Position numbers and translations under genes: made by a program. DNA of 64,000 nt from AC-32 sp963813435 (GTDB lineage: Bacteria > Actinomycetota > Thermoleophilia > Gaiellales > Gaiellaceae), in contig CAWEYY010000004.1 in NCBI GenBank assembly GCA_963813435.1, positions 62,001-126,000 on the forward strand, written 5' to 3'. How positions within the stretch are numbered: the first letter of the stretch is position 1; each line of letters opens with the position of its first letter. The notes below the pieces were generated by a model. It saw only the letters and a program-made list of their open reading frames with translations, made no database searches and was not told where the DNA came from. Positions 8,238-15,959 of the stretch are shown in pieces.

Positions 8238-8860
8238 TCGCCTCGCCGCCGTATCGGATCGTCACCGACAGGCTCGTCCTGCGCTGCTGGGAGCCGGCCG
8301 ACGCGCCGCGGCTCAAGGAGGCGGTCGACTCGAGCCTCGACCACCTGCGGCCGTGGATGCCGTGGGCACACGAGGCGCCGGTTCCCGTCGAGCAGACCGT
8401 CGAGCTCCTGCGAACCTTCCGCGGCCGTTTCGACCTCGGGCAGGACTTCGTGTACGGGATCTTCTCCTCCGACGAATCGGAGGTCGTGGGAGGGACGGGA
8501 CTGCATCCGCGGATCGGCAATGGAGCTCTCGAGATCGGCTACTGGATCCGTGAGAGCCAGGCAGGGCGCGGCTTTGCGACCGAGGTGGCCGCGGCGCTCA
8601 CCCGAGTCGCCCTCGCGATCGACGGGCTCGAGCGAGTCGAGGTGCGCGTCGACCCGGCGAACGAGGCGAGCCTCGCGATCCCGCGGAAGCTTGGCTTCGT
8701 CGAGGAGGGGACGCTTCGGAGGCGCCTGCACGGGCCCGACGGGACGCCCCACCAGCGGGACGCGGTCGTGTTCGCGCTGCTGCGCGACGAGCTGCCCGGC
8801 ACGCCGGTCGCCGAGACGCAGGTGGAGGCCTTCGACGCGGCGGGCGGAAGGGTCGTCTAA
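8234..8860 (+). CDS. GNAT family N-acetyltransferase (RimJ/RimL type), probable CTG start
   Basis: A 208-residue GNAT protein if started at CTG 8234. The first strand (YRIVTDRLVLRCWEPADAPRL) is typical of RimJ/RimL-like acetyltransferases and lies upstream of the first ATG at 8357, which would remove about 40 conserved residues. The acetyl-CoA loop is around ESQAGRGFATEV, followed by RVDPANEASLAIPRKLGF. No ATG, GTG or TTG lies upstream in frame. CTG overlaps the E1 beta stop as CTGA, exactly like the ATGA and GTGA junctions elsewhere here. Its acceptor is unknown. The C-terminus overlaps the next start (TAATG). Confidence 0.7.
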   Translation: MIASPPYRIVTDRLVLRCWEPADAPRLKEAVDSSLDHLRPWMPWAHEAPVPVEQTVELLRTFRGRFDLGQDFVYGIFSSDESEVVGGTGLHPRIGNGALEIGYWIRESQAGRGFATEVAAALTRVALAIDGLERVEVRVDPANEASLAIPRKLGFVEEGTLRRRLHGPDGTPHQRDAVVFALLRDELPGTPVAETQVEAFDAAGGRVV

Positions 8861-9795
8861 TGGCGGTGCACGAGCTTCCATTCGAGCGGCGAACCCTGCA
8901 CGGGCATTTCTCGCGGGACCTGCCGCCGGTGCTGTCGGTCGATCCGGGCGACTCGGTCGTGTTCTCGACGGCGGACGCGGGGTGGGGGATCGGGCCGCCG
9001 GCCGACCTGCGCGGCACGCGCGAGCGGTTCGAGCCGCGTGAGCCCGAGCTGGACGACGGTCATGCGCTGATGGGGCCGATCGAGGTGCGCGGGGCGCGTG
9101 CGGGCGGCACGCTCGCCGTCCGGGTCGACGAGCTGCGGGTCGGGACCTGGGGGATCACCGATGCCGGCGGTTGGAAGACGACGCTGAACGAGCGGCTGGG
9201 CGTGGCCGACGGCGAGACGCACACGCTCGTCTGGACCCTGGACGCCGCCGACGCGGGAACCGGGCGCGACCAGTTCGGGCGGGTCGTCCGGCTGCAGCCG
9301 TTTCTCGGCGTGATGGGGATGCCGCCGCCGGAGCCGGGCGTCCACTCGACGTCGCCGCCGAGGCGGTGGGGCGGGAACATCGACTGCGCCGAGTTGGTCG
9401 CGGGCGCGACGGTCTACCTGCCGATCCCGGTCGACGGCGCGTTGTTCTCGGCCGGCGACGGCCACGCGCGACAGGGCGACGGCGAGGTGTCGCAGCTCGC
9501 GATCGAGGCGCCGATGGAGCGGGTGCAGCTGACGCTGTCGCTCGCGGACGTCGAGCTCCAGAACCCGATCGCGCGGGTCGACGGCGCCTGGCTGACGTTC
9601 GGCTTCGACGAGGATCTCGACGAGGCCGCCGCGCAGGCGGTCGACGGGATGCTCGAGCTGATGCGGCGGGAGCACGGCTTCGAGCGCCGGGATGCGCTCG
9701 CGCTTGCAAGCGTGATCGTCGACGTTCGCATCACCCAGCTCGTGAACGGCGTCCAGGGCGCGCACGCGGTGCTTCGCGACGACGCGCTCGTCTAG
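8860..9795 (+). CDS. Acetamidase/formamidase family protein
   Basis: A 311-residue protein of the FmdA/AmdA family. It has the N-terminal beta-rich part with VDPGDSVVFST near residue 29 and the core HNGNID-like segment, here RRWGGNIDCAELVAGATVYLPI around residues 168-189. It then has GALFSAGDGHARQGDGEVSQ near residue 192, which carries conserved acidic and histidine residues. Family members hydrolyse small amides; the substrate here is not determined. It sits between E1 beta/GNAT and E2 in the same direction, an unusual place for this enzyme. Its TAG stop forms part of the -10 box before the E2 gene. Confidence 0.82.
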   Translation: MAVHELPFERRTLHGHFSRDLPPVLSVDPGDSVVFSTADAGWGIGPPADLRGTRERFEPREPELDDGHALMGPIEVRGARAGGTLAVRVDELRVGTWGITDAGGWKTTLNERLGVADGETHTLVWTLDAADAGTGRDQFGRVVRLQPFLGVMGMPPPEPGVHSTSPPRRWGGNIDCAELVAGATVYLPIPVDGALFSAGDGHARQGDGEVSQLAIEAPMERVQLTLSLADVELQNPIARVDGAWLTFGFDEDLDEAAAQAVDGMLELMRREHGFERRDALALASVIVDVRITQLVNGVQGAHAVLRDDALV

Positions 9796-9798
9796 GGT
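9793..9798 (+). promoter_or_regulatory. -10 box of the E2 gene, sharing the upstream stop codon
   Basis: TAGGGT with an 8-base spacer to GTG 9807. The TAG is the stop codon of the acetamidase-like gene. E2 may therefore have its own leaderless transcript. Confidence 0.45.
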
Positions 9799-9806
9799 CT
9801 CCGGCC

Positions 9807-10931
9807 GTGGCGTACGAGTTCAAGCTGCCCGATCTCGGGGAGGGCCTGACGGAGGGCGAGGTCGCACGCTGGCTCGTCTCGGAGGGGCAGGAGGTCGCCG
9901 AGGACGACCCGCTTGTCGAGATCCAGACCGACAAGACGACGGTCGAGATCCCGTCGCCCGCGGCTGGGGTGGTGGCCCGGATTCTGGTCGCGGAGGGCGA
10001 CGTCGTCCCGGTGGGCACCGTGCTGGTCGTGATCGGCGAGGACGGCGCCGCCGCGGACGGTTCGGCGCGCGCGGAACCGGAGCCGGCACGGGCTGTTTCG
10101 GCCATGCCAGGGGGACAGTCCCCGGGACCTGGCCAGGCGGGACGTGTCCGGGCGACGCCGCTCGTCCGACGGCTTGCCCAGGAGCTCGGCGTCGACCTCC
10201 AGGGCCTTGACGGCACCGGCCCGCAAGGGCGGGTGACCGAAGAGGACGTCCGCTCGGCAGCCATGTCCGGGGGACAGGCCCCGGGCCGTGGCCAGGAAGG
10301 ACGGCGGGAACGGCTCCGCGGCGTCCGGCGGCTTGTCGCCGAGCACATGTCCCGCGCGCACCGCGAGGTGCCGCCGGTCACGTGGGTCGAGGAGTGCGAC
10401 TTCGGCGATGTCGACCTCCGCCGCCTCGTGCCGACGACGCTCAAGGCCGTCGCCGAGACGCTTCCCGAGTTTCCCGAGCTGAACGCCCGCCTCGACCGCG
10501 AGGAGATCGTCTACCTCGACCGCTACGACATCGGCGTCGCCGTGCAGACCGACCAGGGCCTCGTCGTCCCGGTCGTCCGCAGCTGCGATGCGAAGTCCGT
10601 CGACGAGCTCGCCCAGGAGGTCGAGCGCCTCGCCGACGCCGCCCGCGCGGGAACCCTTGCCCCCGAGGAGCTCCGCGGCTCGACGTTCACGGTCACGAGC
10701 GCCGGCAGGCTCGGCGGGCTCTTCACGACCCCGATCGTGAACCATCCGGAGGCGGCAATCCTCAGCATCGGCCGCATCGCCGAACGCCCTGTCGTCCGCG
10801 AGGGAGACGTGGTCGCCCGCCCGATGGGGTACGTCTCCGTCACGTTCGACCATCGCATCGTCGACGGCGCGTGCGCAGCCGAGTTCGGGCTCGCTGTGAT
10901 CCGCCGCCTCGAGACGCCCGCAGCCTCCTAG
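9807..10931 (+). CDS. pdhC: Dihydrolipoamide acyltransferase, E2 of the 2-oxoacid dehydrogenase complex
   Basis: A 374-residue E2 core protein. It has one lipoyl domain (residues 1-78) with the lipoylated lysine in QTDKTTVE (K43) and an E3-binding domain around 112-148 (RATPLVRRLAQELGVD, then GRVTEEDV). The catalytic domain runs from about 168 to the end, with the active-site motif DHRIVDG near 347-353. The start is GTG 9807. Both flexible linkers, before and after the E3-binding domain, contain a copy of the same 36-bp palindrome-rich repeat in the same reading frame. With E1 alpha and beta upstream this completes the decarboxylase/acyltransferase part of the complex. Confidence 0.9.
   Translation: MAYEFKLPDLGEGLTEGEVARWLVSEGQEVAEDDPLVEIQTDKTTVEIPSPAAGVVARILVAEGDVVPVGTVLVVIGEDGAAADGSARAEPEPARAVSAMPGGQSPGPGQAGRVRATPLVRRLAQELGVDLQGLDGTGPQGRVTEEDVRSAAMSGGQAPGRGQEGRRERLRGVRRLVAEHMSRAHREVPPVTWVEECDFGDVDLRRLVPTTLKAVAETLPEFPELNARLDREEIVYLDRYDIGVAVQTDQGLVVPVVRSCDAKSVDELAQEVERLADAARAGTLAPEELRGSTFTVTSAGRLGGLFTTPIVNHPEAAILSIGRIAERPVVREGDVVARPMGYVSVTFDHRIVDGACAAEFGLAVIRRLETPAAS
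10102..10137 (+). repeat. 36-bp palindromic repeat, copy 1, in an E2 linker
   Basis: Starts CCATGCCAGGGGGACAGTCC and ends GGACCTGGCCAGG. It contains the hairpin arms GGGGAC/GTCCCC and outer arms GCCAGG/CCTGGC. Copy 2 is at 10261-10296 in the same frame. Each encodes 12 codons of a G-, Q- and P-rich linker. Confidence 0.6.
10261..10296 (+). repeat. 36-bp palindromic repeat, copy 2, in an E2 linker
   Basis: Starts CCATGTCCGGGGGACAGGCC and ends GGGCCGTGGCCAGG. It matches copy 1 (10102-10137) over its length apart from a few substitutions. It lies directly after the E3-binding domain, while copy 1 lies directly before it. Confidence 0.6.
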
Positions 10932-10938
10932 CGGCTTC

Positions 10939-10944
10939 TAGACT
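10939..10944 (+). promoter_or_regulatory. -10 box of the glycine-rich membrane protein gene
   Basis: TAGACT with a 9-base spacer to ATG 10954 and no Shine-Dalgarno sequence. Confidence 0.45.
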
Positions 10945-10953
10945 CTCGGCGAG

Positions 10954-11373
10954 ATGTGGGCCTGGTACTGGATCGGTGTCTCGCTCGGCCTCGGAATCGC
11001 GATCGGGACGCTTCTGTCGGGGCTCCTGGCGCCTCGTCGCGCGCTCCTGCTGGCGGTCGCGATCGCCGCCGCGGGCATCGGGGCGGCCGCGGGATACGTG
11101 CTCGACGGCTGGGCGGGCGGCATCGGCGGCGGCGTCGGAGGGCTGATCGGAGCGCTCTCGGCCGCGATCATCGTCCTCGGTGCACTGGCTCGTGGAGGCA
11201 CGCGGATGGGGACGGCGATCCTGATCGTGCTGGCAGCGCTCGTGCTCGCCGGGCTCGCGTTCGTTCCGTTCGTCGGCTACCTCGAGGCGGTCGTGATGCT
11301 GCTGCTCGCGCTGCGCGCCCGCCGCAGCCAGCCCGAGCGCTACGCGGGTCTGCGCAGCCTCGCCCGCGACTAG
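10954..11373 (+). CDS. Small glycine-rich membrane protein, function unknown
   Basis: A 139-residue protein with about four hydrophobic segments (residues 4-26, 28-48, 52-78, 86-120). A glycine-zipper-like stretch, GWAGGIGGGVGGLIGAL, lies in the middle. The C-terminus is basic (RARRSQPERYAG). No catalytic motif and no family could be recognised. The start is the ATG 9 bases after a TAGACT box. Confidence 0.6.
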   Translation: MWAWYWIGVSLGLGIAIGTLLSGLLAPRRALLLAVAIAAAGIGAAAGYVLDGWAGGIGGGVGGLIGALSAAIIVLGALARGGTRMGTAILIVLAALVLAGLAFVPFVGYLEAVVMLLLALRARRSQPERYAGLRSLARD

Positions 11374-11395
11374 TGGCCAAACGGCATTACTGGCC

Positions 11396-11411
11396 GGGGC
11401 ACTAGTGCCCC
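11396..11411 (+). promoter_or_regulatory. Perfect 16-bp palindrome over the phosphodiesterase start
   Basis: GGGGCACTAGTGCCCC is perfectly self-complementary, with its centre between 11403 and 11404, and it contains the GTG start codon at 11405. It could be an operator or an RNA hairpin that hides the start. Which one cannot be decided from sequence. Confidence 0.45.
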
Positions 11412-12748
11412 ACCGCAAGAAGCTGATCCTCGTCGTCATCGACGGCCTCACGCCGGGGGTCTTCGAGGACGCGGTCGCCAAGGAGACAACCCCCGCGCTG
11501 GCCTTCCTCGCCGCGCACGGGAGCTACGGCCGCGGGATCAGCCCGTTCCCGTCGCTGACCCCGGTGTGTCTCTCGTCGATCGCGACGGGCTCGCAGCCCG
11601 ACGTGCACGGGATCCCGCACCTCGTCTGGTACCACCGCGGCGAGCGGCGGGTGGTCGAGTACGGCTCCTCGTTCGCGGCCATCCGCGCGGCAGGCACTCG
11701 CCGCTCGATCCTGGACGCGATCTTCAACATGAACGAGCAGCACCTTCGGCCGGAGGCGACGACGGTCTACGAGGACCTCGAGGACGCGGGACTGACGGCG
11801 GCAGCCGTGAACGTCACCTGCTACCGCGGGCGCACGCGCCACAGGCCGCTCCTGCCGTGGCTCACCCGGCCCGCGTACGGGCCGAAGCGCTTCTTCTTCT
11901 TCAACCTGTACGAGTCGGACGTGACGGGCGCGCCGGTCGCCGTCTTCGGTCGCTCCGGAGGCTCGATCGACGCGTACGCGGCCGCCGTCGGGCGCTGGCT
12001 CGTCACCCGCGATGCTTTCGACTTTCTTCTCTACTACCTCCCGGACTACGACTTCGCGTCGCACGCCCTTGGACCGGACGCCGCCGAGGAGGCGCTCGCC
12101 CGCAGCGATGCGGCGGTCGGCGCGCTGATCGAGGCGGCCGGCGGGCCGGACGAGTTCCTCGAGCGCTACGCCGTGATCGCCTGCTCGGACCACGGCCAGA
12201 CGCCCGTCGAGCGCGTGGCCACGCTGCAGTCGAGCTTCGCCCGCGTCGAGAACACGCTCGTGACCGCGTCCAACCGGGCAGGAATGGTCTACCGGCTCCC
12301 GGGCTGTCGCGAAGATGCCGCGGCGCTCGCCCGCCGGCTCGACGGGACGGACGCGACCGAGGTCGCGTTCTACCGCGAAGGGGACGAAGCCGTGGCGCGC
12401 CGCGACGGGGCGGAGCTCCGCTTCAGCCGGTCAGGCAAAGGCTGGAGCACGAGCGGCGACACCGCGATCCTCGACCAGCCCGACGCGCTCGAGCGTGCCT
12501 GGTGCGCGCTCGCGAACCCGAACGCCGGCGAGCTGATCGTCTCACCGCCCCTGGGCCTCGAGTTCGCCGATCTCGCCGGCCGGAGCCACAAGGGCGGCGG
12601 TAGCCACGGCTCGCTCGAGGCAGGCGACTCCGAGGTGCCGATGCTCACCGTCGGTCTCGACGGCGCGCGCCCGGAGCGCATCGTCGACGTCAAGCAGCTC
12701 GTTCTCGGGCACTTCGGCGTCCGCGCGCGCAAGCGGCATGCAGCCTGA
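11405..12748 (+). CDS. Alkaline phosphatase superfamily protein (type I phosphodiesterase/nucleotide pyrophosphatase)
   Basis: A 447-residue protein. The metal ligand Asp lies in VIDGLTPG (D13), the nucleophile Thr in FPSLTPVC (T52), LPDYDFASHALGPD sits near residue 215, and SDHGQTPVE lies near residue 261. These are the metal-binding motifs of the superfamily. It would hydrolyse phosphodiesters or pyrophosphates; the substrate is unknown. No signal peptide is seen, so it is probably cytosolic. The GTG start lies inside a perfect 16-bp palindrome. It overlaps the downstream pcm gene by 11 bases, which suggests co-expression. Confidence 0.85.
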   Translation: MPHRKKLILVVIDGLTPGVFEDAVAKETTPALAFLAAHGSYGRGISPFPSLTPVCLSSIATGSQPDVHGIPHLVWYHRGERRVVEYGSSFAAIRAAGTRRSILDAIFNMNEQHLRPEATTVYEDLEDAGLTAAAVNVTCYRGRTRHRPLLPWLTRPAYGPKRFFFFNLYESDVTGAPVAVFGRSGGSIDAYAAAVGRWLVTRDAFDFLLYYLPDYDFASHALGPDAAEEALARSDAAVGALIEAAGGPDEFLERYAVIACSDHGQTPVERVATLQSSFARVENTLVTASNRAGMVYRLPGCREDAAALARRLDGTDATEVAFYREGDEAVARRDGAELRFSRSGKGWSTSGDTAILDQPDALERAWCALANPNAGELIVSPPLGLEFADLAGRSHKGGGSHGSLEAGDSEVPMLTVGLDGARPERIVDVKQLVLGHFGVRARKRHAA

Positions 12749-13382
12749 CGAGCTCGCCCGGGCCCGGCGCGAGATGGTCGAGCGCCAGCTGCGCGGGCGG
12801 GACATCGTCGACGAGCGGGTGCTGACCGCGATGGAGCTCGTGCCGCGCGAGCTCTTCGCGGGCGACCTCGCCCACGCCTTCGAGGACGCGGCGCTTCCGA
12901 TCGGGCACGGGCAGACGATCTCCCAGCCGTACATGGTCGCGCGCATCTGCGAGGCGCTCGAGGTGTCTCCCGGCCAGCGCGTGCTCGACGTGGGCACGGG
13001 CTCCGGCTACCAGGCTGCGGTGCTCGCCGAGCTCGGCGGCGAGGTGGTGACGATCGAGCGGATTCCGGAGCTCGCCGAGCAGGCGCGCGCCAACCTCGCC
13101 GCCGCGGGGTACGACCGTGTCGAGGTCGTCGTCGGAGACGGCACGCTCGGCGTGCCCGAGCGAGCGCCGTTCGACGGGATCGCCGTCGCTGCCGCGGCCC
13201 CAGGCCTGCCGGAGACGTTGTACGAGCAACTGCGCGTCGGCGGTCGCCTCGTCGTCCCGGTCGGCGGCCACCGCGCGCAGCGTCTCGAGGTGATCGTGCG
13301 CAGCCCCGAAGGCCCGGCGGTCGTCCACTCCGTCCCGTGCCGGTTCGTCCCGCTCGTCGGCGAGGAGGGCTTCAGGGAGTGA
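12738..13382 (+). CDS. pcm: Protein-L-isoaspartate O-methyltransferase
   Basis: A 214-residue SAM-dependent methyltransferase that repairs isoaspartyl residues. The family region GHGQTISQPYMVARIC is near residues 56-71, motif I VLDVGTGSGYQAAVLAEL is near 81-98, and FDGIAVAAAAPGLPE is near 150. Its length fits the family. It overlaps the upstream phosphodiesterase end, and its stop overlaps the acylphosphatase start as GTGA, so the three genes form one unit. Confidence 0.93.
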   Translation: MQPDELARARREMVERQLRGRDIVDERVLTAMELVPRELFAGDLAHAFEDAALPIGHGQTISQPYMVARICEALEVSPGQRVLDVGTGSGYQAAVLAELGGEVVTIERIPELAEQARANLAAAGYDRVEVVVGDGTLGVPERAPFDGIAVAAAAPGLPETLYEQLRVGGRLVVPVGGHRAQRLEVIVRSPEGPAVVHSVPCRFVPLVGEEGFRE

Positions 13383-13651
13383 CGTCCACACGGGTGCGCG
13401 TGCGGGCAAGGGGACGCGTGCAGGGCGTCTTCTTCCGGGCCGAGACACGTGCGCGGGCACAGTCGCTCGGAGTGGCGGGCTGGGTGGCCAACCTCCCGGA
13501 CGGGAGCGTCGAGGCCGTGTTCGAGGGCGACGAGGAGCTGGTCGACTCGATGGTGCGCTGGTGCCGGCAGGGCCCCGACGGAGCCCGGGTCGACGAGCTC
13601 GACGCCCTGCGCGAGGAGCCCGAAGGCGAGGTCGGCTTCCGGGTCCGGTAG
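13379..13651 (+). CDS. acyP: Acylphosphatase
   Basis: A 90-residue protein with the full acylphosphatase signature: RGRVQGVFFRAETRARAQSLG, with the catalytic Arg in FFRAE, then GWVANLPDGSVEAVFEG carrying the catalytic Asn. It hydrolyses acyl phosphates. The GTG start at 13379 overlaps the pcm stop (GTGA). Confidence 0.93.
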   Translation: MTSTRVRVRARGRVQGVFFRAETRARAQSLGVAGWVANLPDGSVEAVFEGDEELVDSMVRWCRQGPDGARVDELDALREEPEGEVGFRVR

Positions 13652-13662
13652 CCCGCGGTTGC

Positions 13663-13668
13663 TAGGCT
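13663..13668 (+). promoter_or_regulatory. -10 box of the GtrA-like gene
   Basis: TAGGCT with a 9-base spacer to ATG 13678. Confidence 0.45.
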
Positions 13669-13677
13669 CGCGCGCCG

Positions 13678-14127
13678 ATGGCCGACTCCCCCGCCGCCTC
13701 CCTCTCCCGCAGGCGCAGCCGCGCCGGCCGCGCGCTTCGCCGGCCGCAGAACTGGGTGCAGCTCGGGAAGTTCGCCGCGGTCGGGGCGAGCGGCTACATA
13801 GTGAATCTCGTCGTCTACACCGCCCTCCTGAAGGGGGCCGGCTTCCACTACGCGACGGCCGCAACGTGCTCGTTCCTCGTTGCGGTGACCAACAACTACC
13901 TCTGGAACCGGCTCTGGACGTTTCGCGCCCAGCGGGGTCACGTCGGGTCGCAGGGCCTGCGCTTCCTGGTCGTCGCGTTGGTCGCCTACGCGGCGAACCT
14001 GACGCTGCTCAGCGTCCTGATCGCGTTCGGCCTCGACAAGGTGCTCGCCCAGGCGATCGCGATCCTCGTTGTCACCCCCCTGAACTTCATCGGAAACAAG
14101 CTCTGGTCGTTTCGTTCGCGCGCCTGA
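13678..14127 (+). CDS. GtrA family membrane protein
   Basis: A 149-residue protein with four transmembrane helices. The GtrA pattern is clear: QLGKFAAVGASGYIVNLVVY at about residues 26-45, TNNYLWNRLWTF near 74-85, and LNFIGNKLWSF near the C-terminus. GtrA proteins are thought to help move polyprenol-linked sugars across the membrane for surface glycan modification. Two membrane sugar-transfer candidates follow downstream, which fits that role. Confidence 0.88.
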   Translation: MADSPAASLSRRRSRAGRALRRPQNWVQLGKFAAVGASGYIVNLVVYTALLKGAGFHYATAATCSFLVAVTNNYLWNRLWTFRAQRGHVGSQGLRFLVVALVAYAANLTLLSVLIAFGLDKVLAQAIAILVVTPLNFIGNKLWSFRSRA

Positions 14128-14135
14128 CCGGGCGC

Positions 14136-14141
14136 TAGGCT
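14136..14141 (+). promoter_or_regulatory. -10 box of the secreted/membrane protein gene at 14149
   Basis: TAGGCT with a 7-base spacer to ATG 14149. Confidence 0.45.
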
Positions 14142-14148
14142 GGGGCGC

Positions 14149-15912
14149 ATGGGCCGCGCCCTCGCCCTCGCGTCGGTCGTCGTGGCGGCTCTCGCGGCTC
14201 CGACCCTCGCCGGCGCCGACAAGACTCCGAGCCCGCTTTCGCTCCAGCCGCCGGAGCCGCGCCTGGCGAAGGCCGAGGCGACGCAGATCTTCCTCTCCGA
14301 CTCGAAGGTCGAGTCGTGGCTCGACCGCTACCCGCGCAAGGGCCGCATCACCGAGACGACCTACAAGGACGGCACGTGGACGGTGAAGATCTGGTGGGGC
14401 CGCGCCGGCGAGATCGCGACGGGCCGCGTCGACGACCACAGCGGAGCCGTGACCCAGGCGTGGACCGGCCCGCAGGTGGCGTGGAAGATGGCCCGCGGCA
14501 CCCCGGGCGCGTTCGGCGGGACCGAGATCAACAAGACCGGCCTCTGGCTCGCGTTCTGCGCGCTCTTCTTCCTCGGCCTCGCTGACCTGCGACGCCCGCT
14601 GAGCATGCGGAACATCGACCTGATCGCGATGCTCTCGTTCTCGGTCTCGCTCTGGTACTTCAACCGCGGCGACATCTTCACGAGCGTGCCCCTTGCGTAC
14701 CCGCCGCTCGTCTACCTGCTCGTCCGCATGGTCTGGGCCGCGTGGCGCGGACGGCTCGCGCCGAGGTCGGCGCCGGTGTGGCCGGTGTGGGTGCTCGCCG
14801 TGGCGACGGTCTTCACGGCCGGCTTCCGCGTCGGGCTCAACGCCAGCTCGTCGAACGTGATCGACGTCGGCTACTCGGGCGTCATCGGCGCCGAGCGGAT
14901 CGCGCACGGCCAGTCGCCCTACGGCAACTTCCCGATCGAGGGGACGCTCAAGGCCTGCGGTCAGGCCGACACCGACGGCGAGATCAGGGAGCGCGTCCAG
15001 ACCAACGGCCGTTGCGAGTCGGCCAACCCCCAGGGCGACACCTACGGCCCGGTCGCGTACGAGGCGTACCTGCCCGGCTACCTGATCAAGGGCTGGAGCG
15101 GAAAGTGGGACGACCTCCCGGCTGCGCATGTGAGCTCGGTCCTGTTCGACCTGCTCTGCCTTGCCGGCCTCGCGCTCGTCGGGCTGCGGTTCGGCGGTCA
15201 GCGGCTGGCGGTGACGCTCGCCTTCGCGTGGGTCGCGTACCCGTTCACCCAGTACGTCTCGAACTCGAACACGAACGACGCGCTGCCCCCGCTGTTCCTG
15301 ATCTGGGGGTTCTGGCTCATAACCTCGCCCTGGGCGCGCGGCGCGGCGGTGGCGCTGTCCGGGTGGACGAAGTTCGCGTCGCTGCTGCTGGCGCCGCTCT
15401 GGGCCTCGTACCCGGACGCCGTCGGGCAGGTGCGGTCGAAGCTCGCTTTCGTCGCCGCGTTCGTGGCTGGGACGCTGGCCGCGTTCTCGATCCTCCTGCT
15501 CGAGCCGAGCCCGGTCCACGCGGCGCACGAGTTCTGGACGCGGACGATCGGCTGGCAGATCGGGCGCGACTCGCCGTTCTCGATCTGGGACTGGCGGCAG
15601 TACCACGCGGGCCTCCCTGACCTGCACGTGCTCCAGCGGGTGCTGGAGATCGCGCTCGTGCTCGGCTCGATCGCGACCTACTTCGTGCCGAGGCGCAAGT
15701 CACCGCTCCAGCTCGCGGCCCTGACGGCCGCGCTGCTGATCGGCTTCCAGATCGTGCTGACACACTGGTTCTACCTCTACCTGCCGTGGTTCTTCCCGTT
15801 CGCCGCCTTCGCCGTGCTCGCGCCGGCCGCCGCGCGCGTCAAGGCGCCCGCGCCCGAACGGGTGCAGGCACCGATCGCCGAGAGCCGCGTCGGCGGAGCG
15901 CCCGCGTCCTGA
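14149..15912 (+). CDS. Multi-pass membrane protein, putative glycosyltransferase, with an N-terminal PepSY-like region
   Basis: A 587-residue protein. It has a signal-like N-terminus ending near residue 24 (LAAPTLAGA), then an extracytoplasmic stretch of about 100 residues (ESWLDRYPRKGRITETTY, then WTVKIWWGR and a VDDHSGAVTQAW segment) that resembles PepSY-type domains. After that come about ten hydrophobic helices from residue 125 to 570. The membrane part resembles polyprenol-phosphate-sugar-dependent GT-C enzymes, but no catalytic motif was confirmed. It sits between GtrA and a GT87-like gene. The stop overlaps a CTG codon in frame with the next gene. Confidence 0.65.
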   Translation: MGRALALASVVVAALAAPTLAGADKTPSPLSLQPPEPRLAKAEATQIFLSDSKVESWLDRYPRKGRITETTYKDGTWTVKIWWGRAGEIATGRVDDHSGAVTQAWTGPQVAWKMARGTPGAFGGTEINKTGLWLAFCALFFLGLADLRRPLSMRNIDLIAMLSFSVSLWYFNRGDIFTSVPLAYPPLVYLLVRMVWAAWRGRLAPRSAPVWPVWVLAVATVFTAGFRVGLNASSSNVIDVGYSGVIGAERIAHGQSPYGNFPIEGTLKACGQADTDGEIRERVQTNGRCESANPQGDTYGPVAYEAYLPGYLIKGWSGKWDDLPAAHVSSVLFDLLCLAGLALVGLRFGGQRLAVTLAFAWVAYPFTQYVSNSNTNDALPPLFLIWGFWLITSPWARGAAVALSGWTKFASLLLAPLWASYPDAVGQVRSKLAFVAAFVAGTLAAFSILLLEPSPVHAAHEFWTRTIGWQIGRDSPFSIWDWRQYHAGLPDLHVLQRVLEIALVLGSIATYFVPRRKSPLQLAALTAALLIGFQIVLTHWFYLYLPWFFPFAAFAVLAPAAARVKAPAPERVQAPIAESRVGGAPAS

Positions 15913-15959
15913 ACGCGACGTCGACAAACGGGGCGTCGAGCACGACCAGCCCGCCGCGC

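Noticed and set aside
8357..8860. GNAT gene starting at ATG 8357
   Set aside because: This start would remove the first strand and helix of the acetyltransferase fold, which are clearly encoded upstream in frame from CTG 8234.
13372..15627. Long minus-strand open frame of about 750 codons
   Set aside because: It is antisense to acylphosphatase, GtrA and the membrane protein at 14149 and has Arg/Glu-rich low-complexity sequence typical of shadows in GC-rich DNA.
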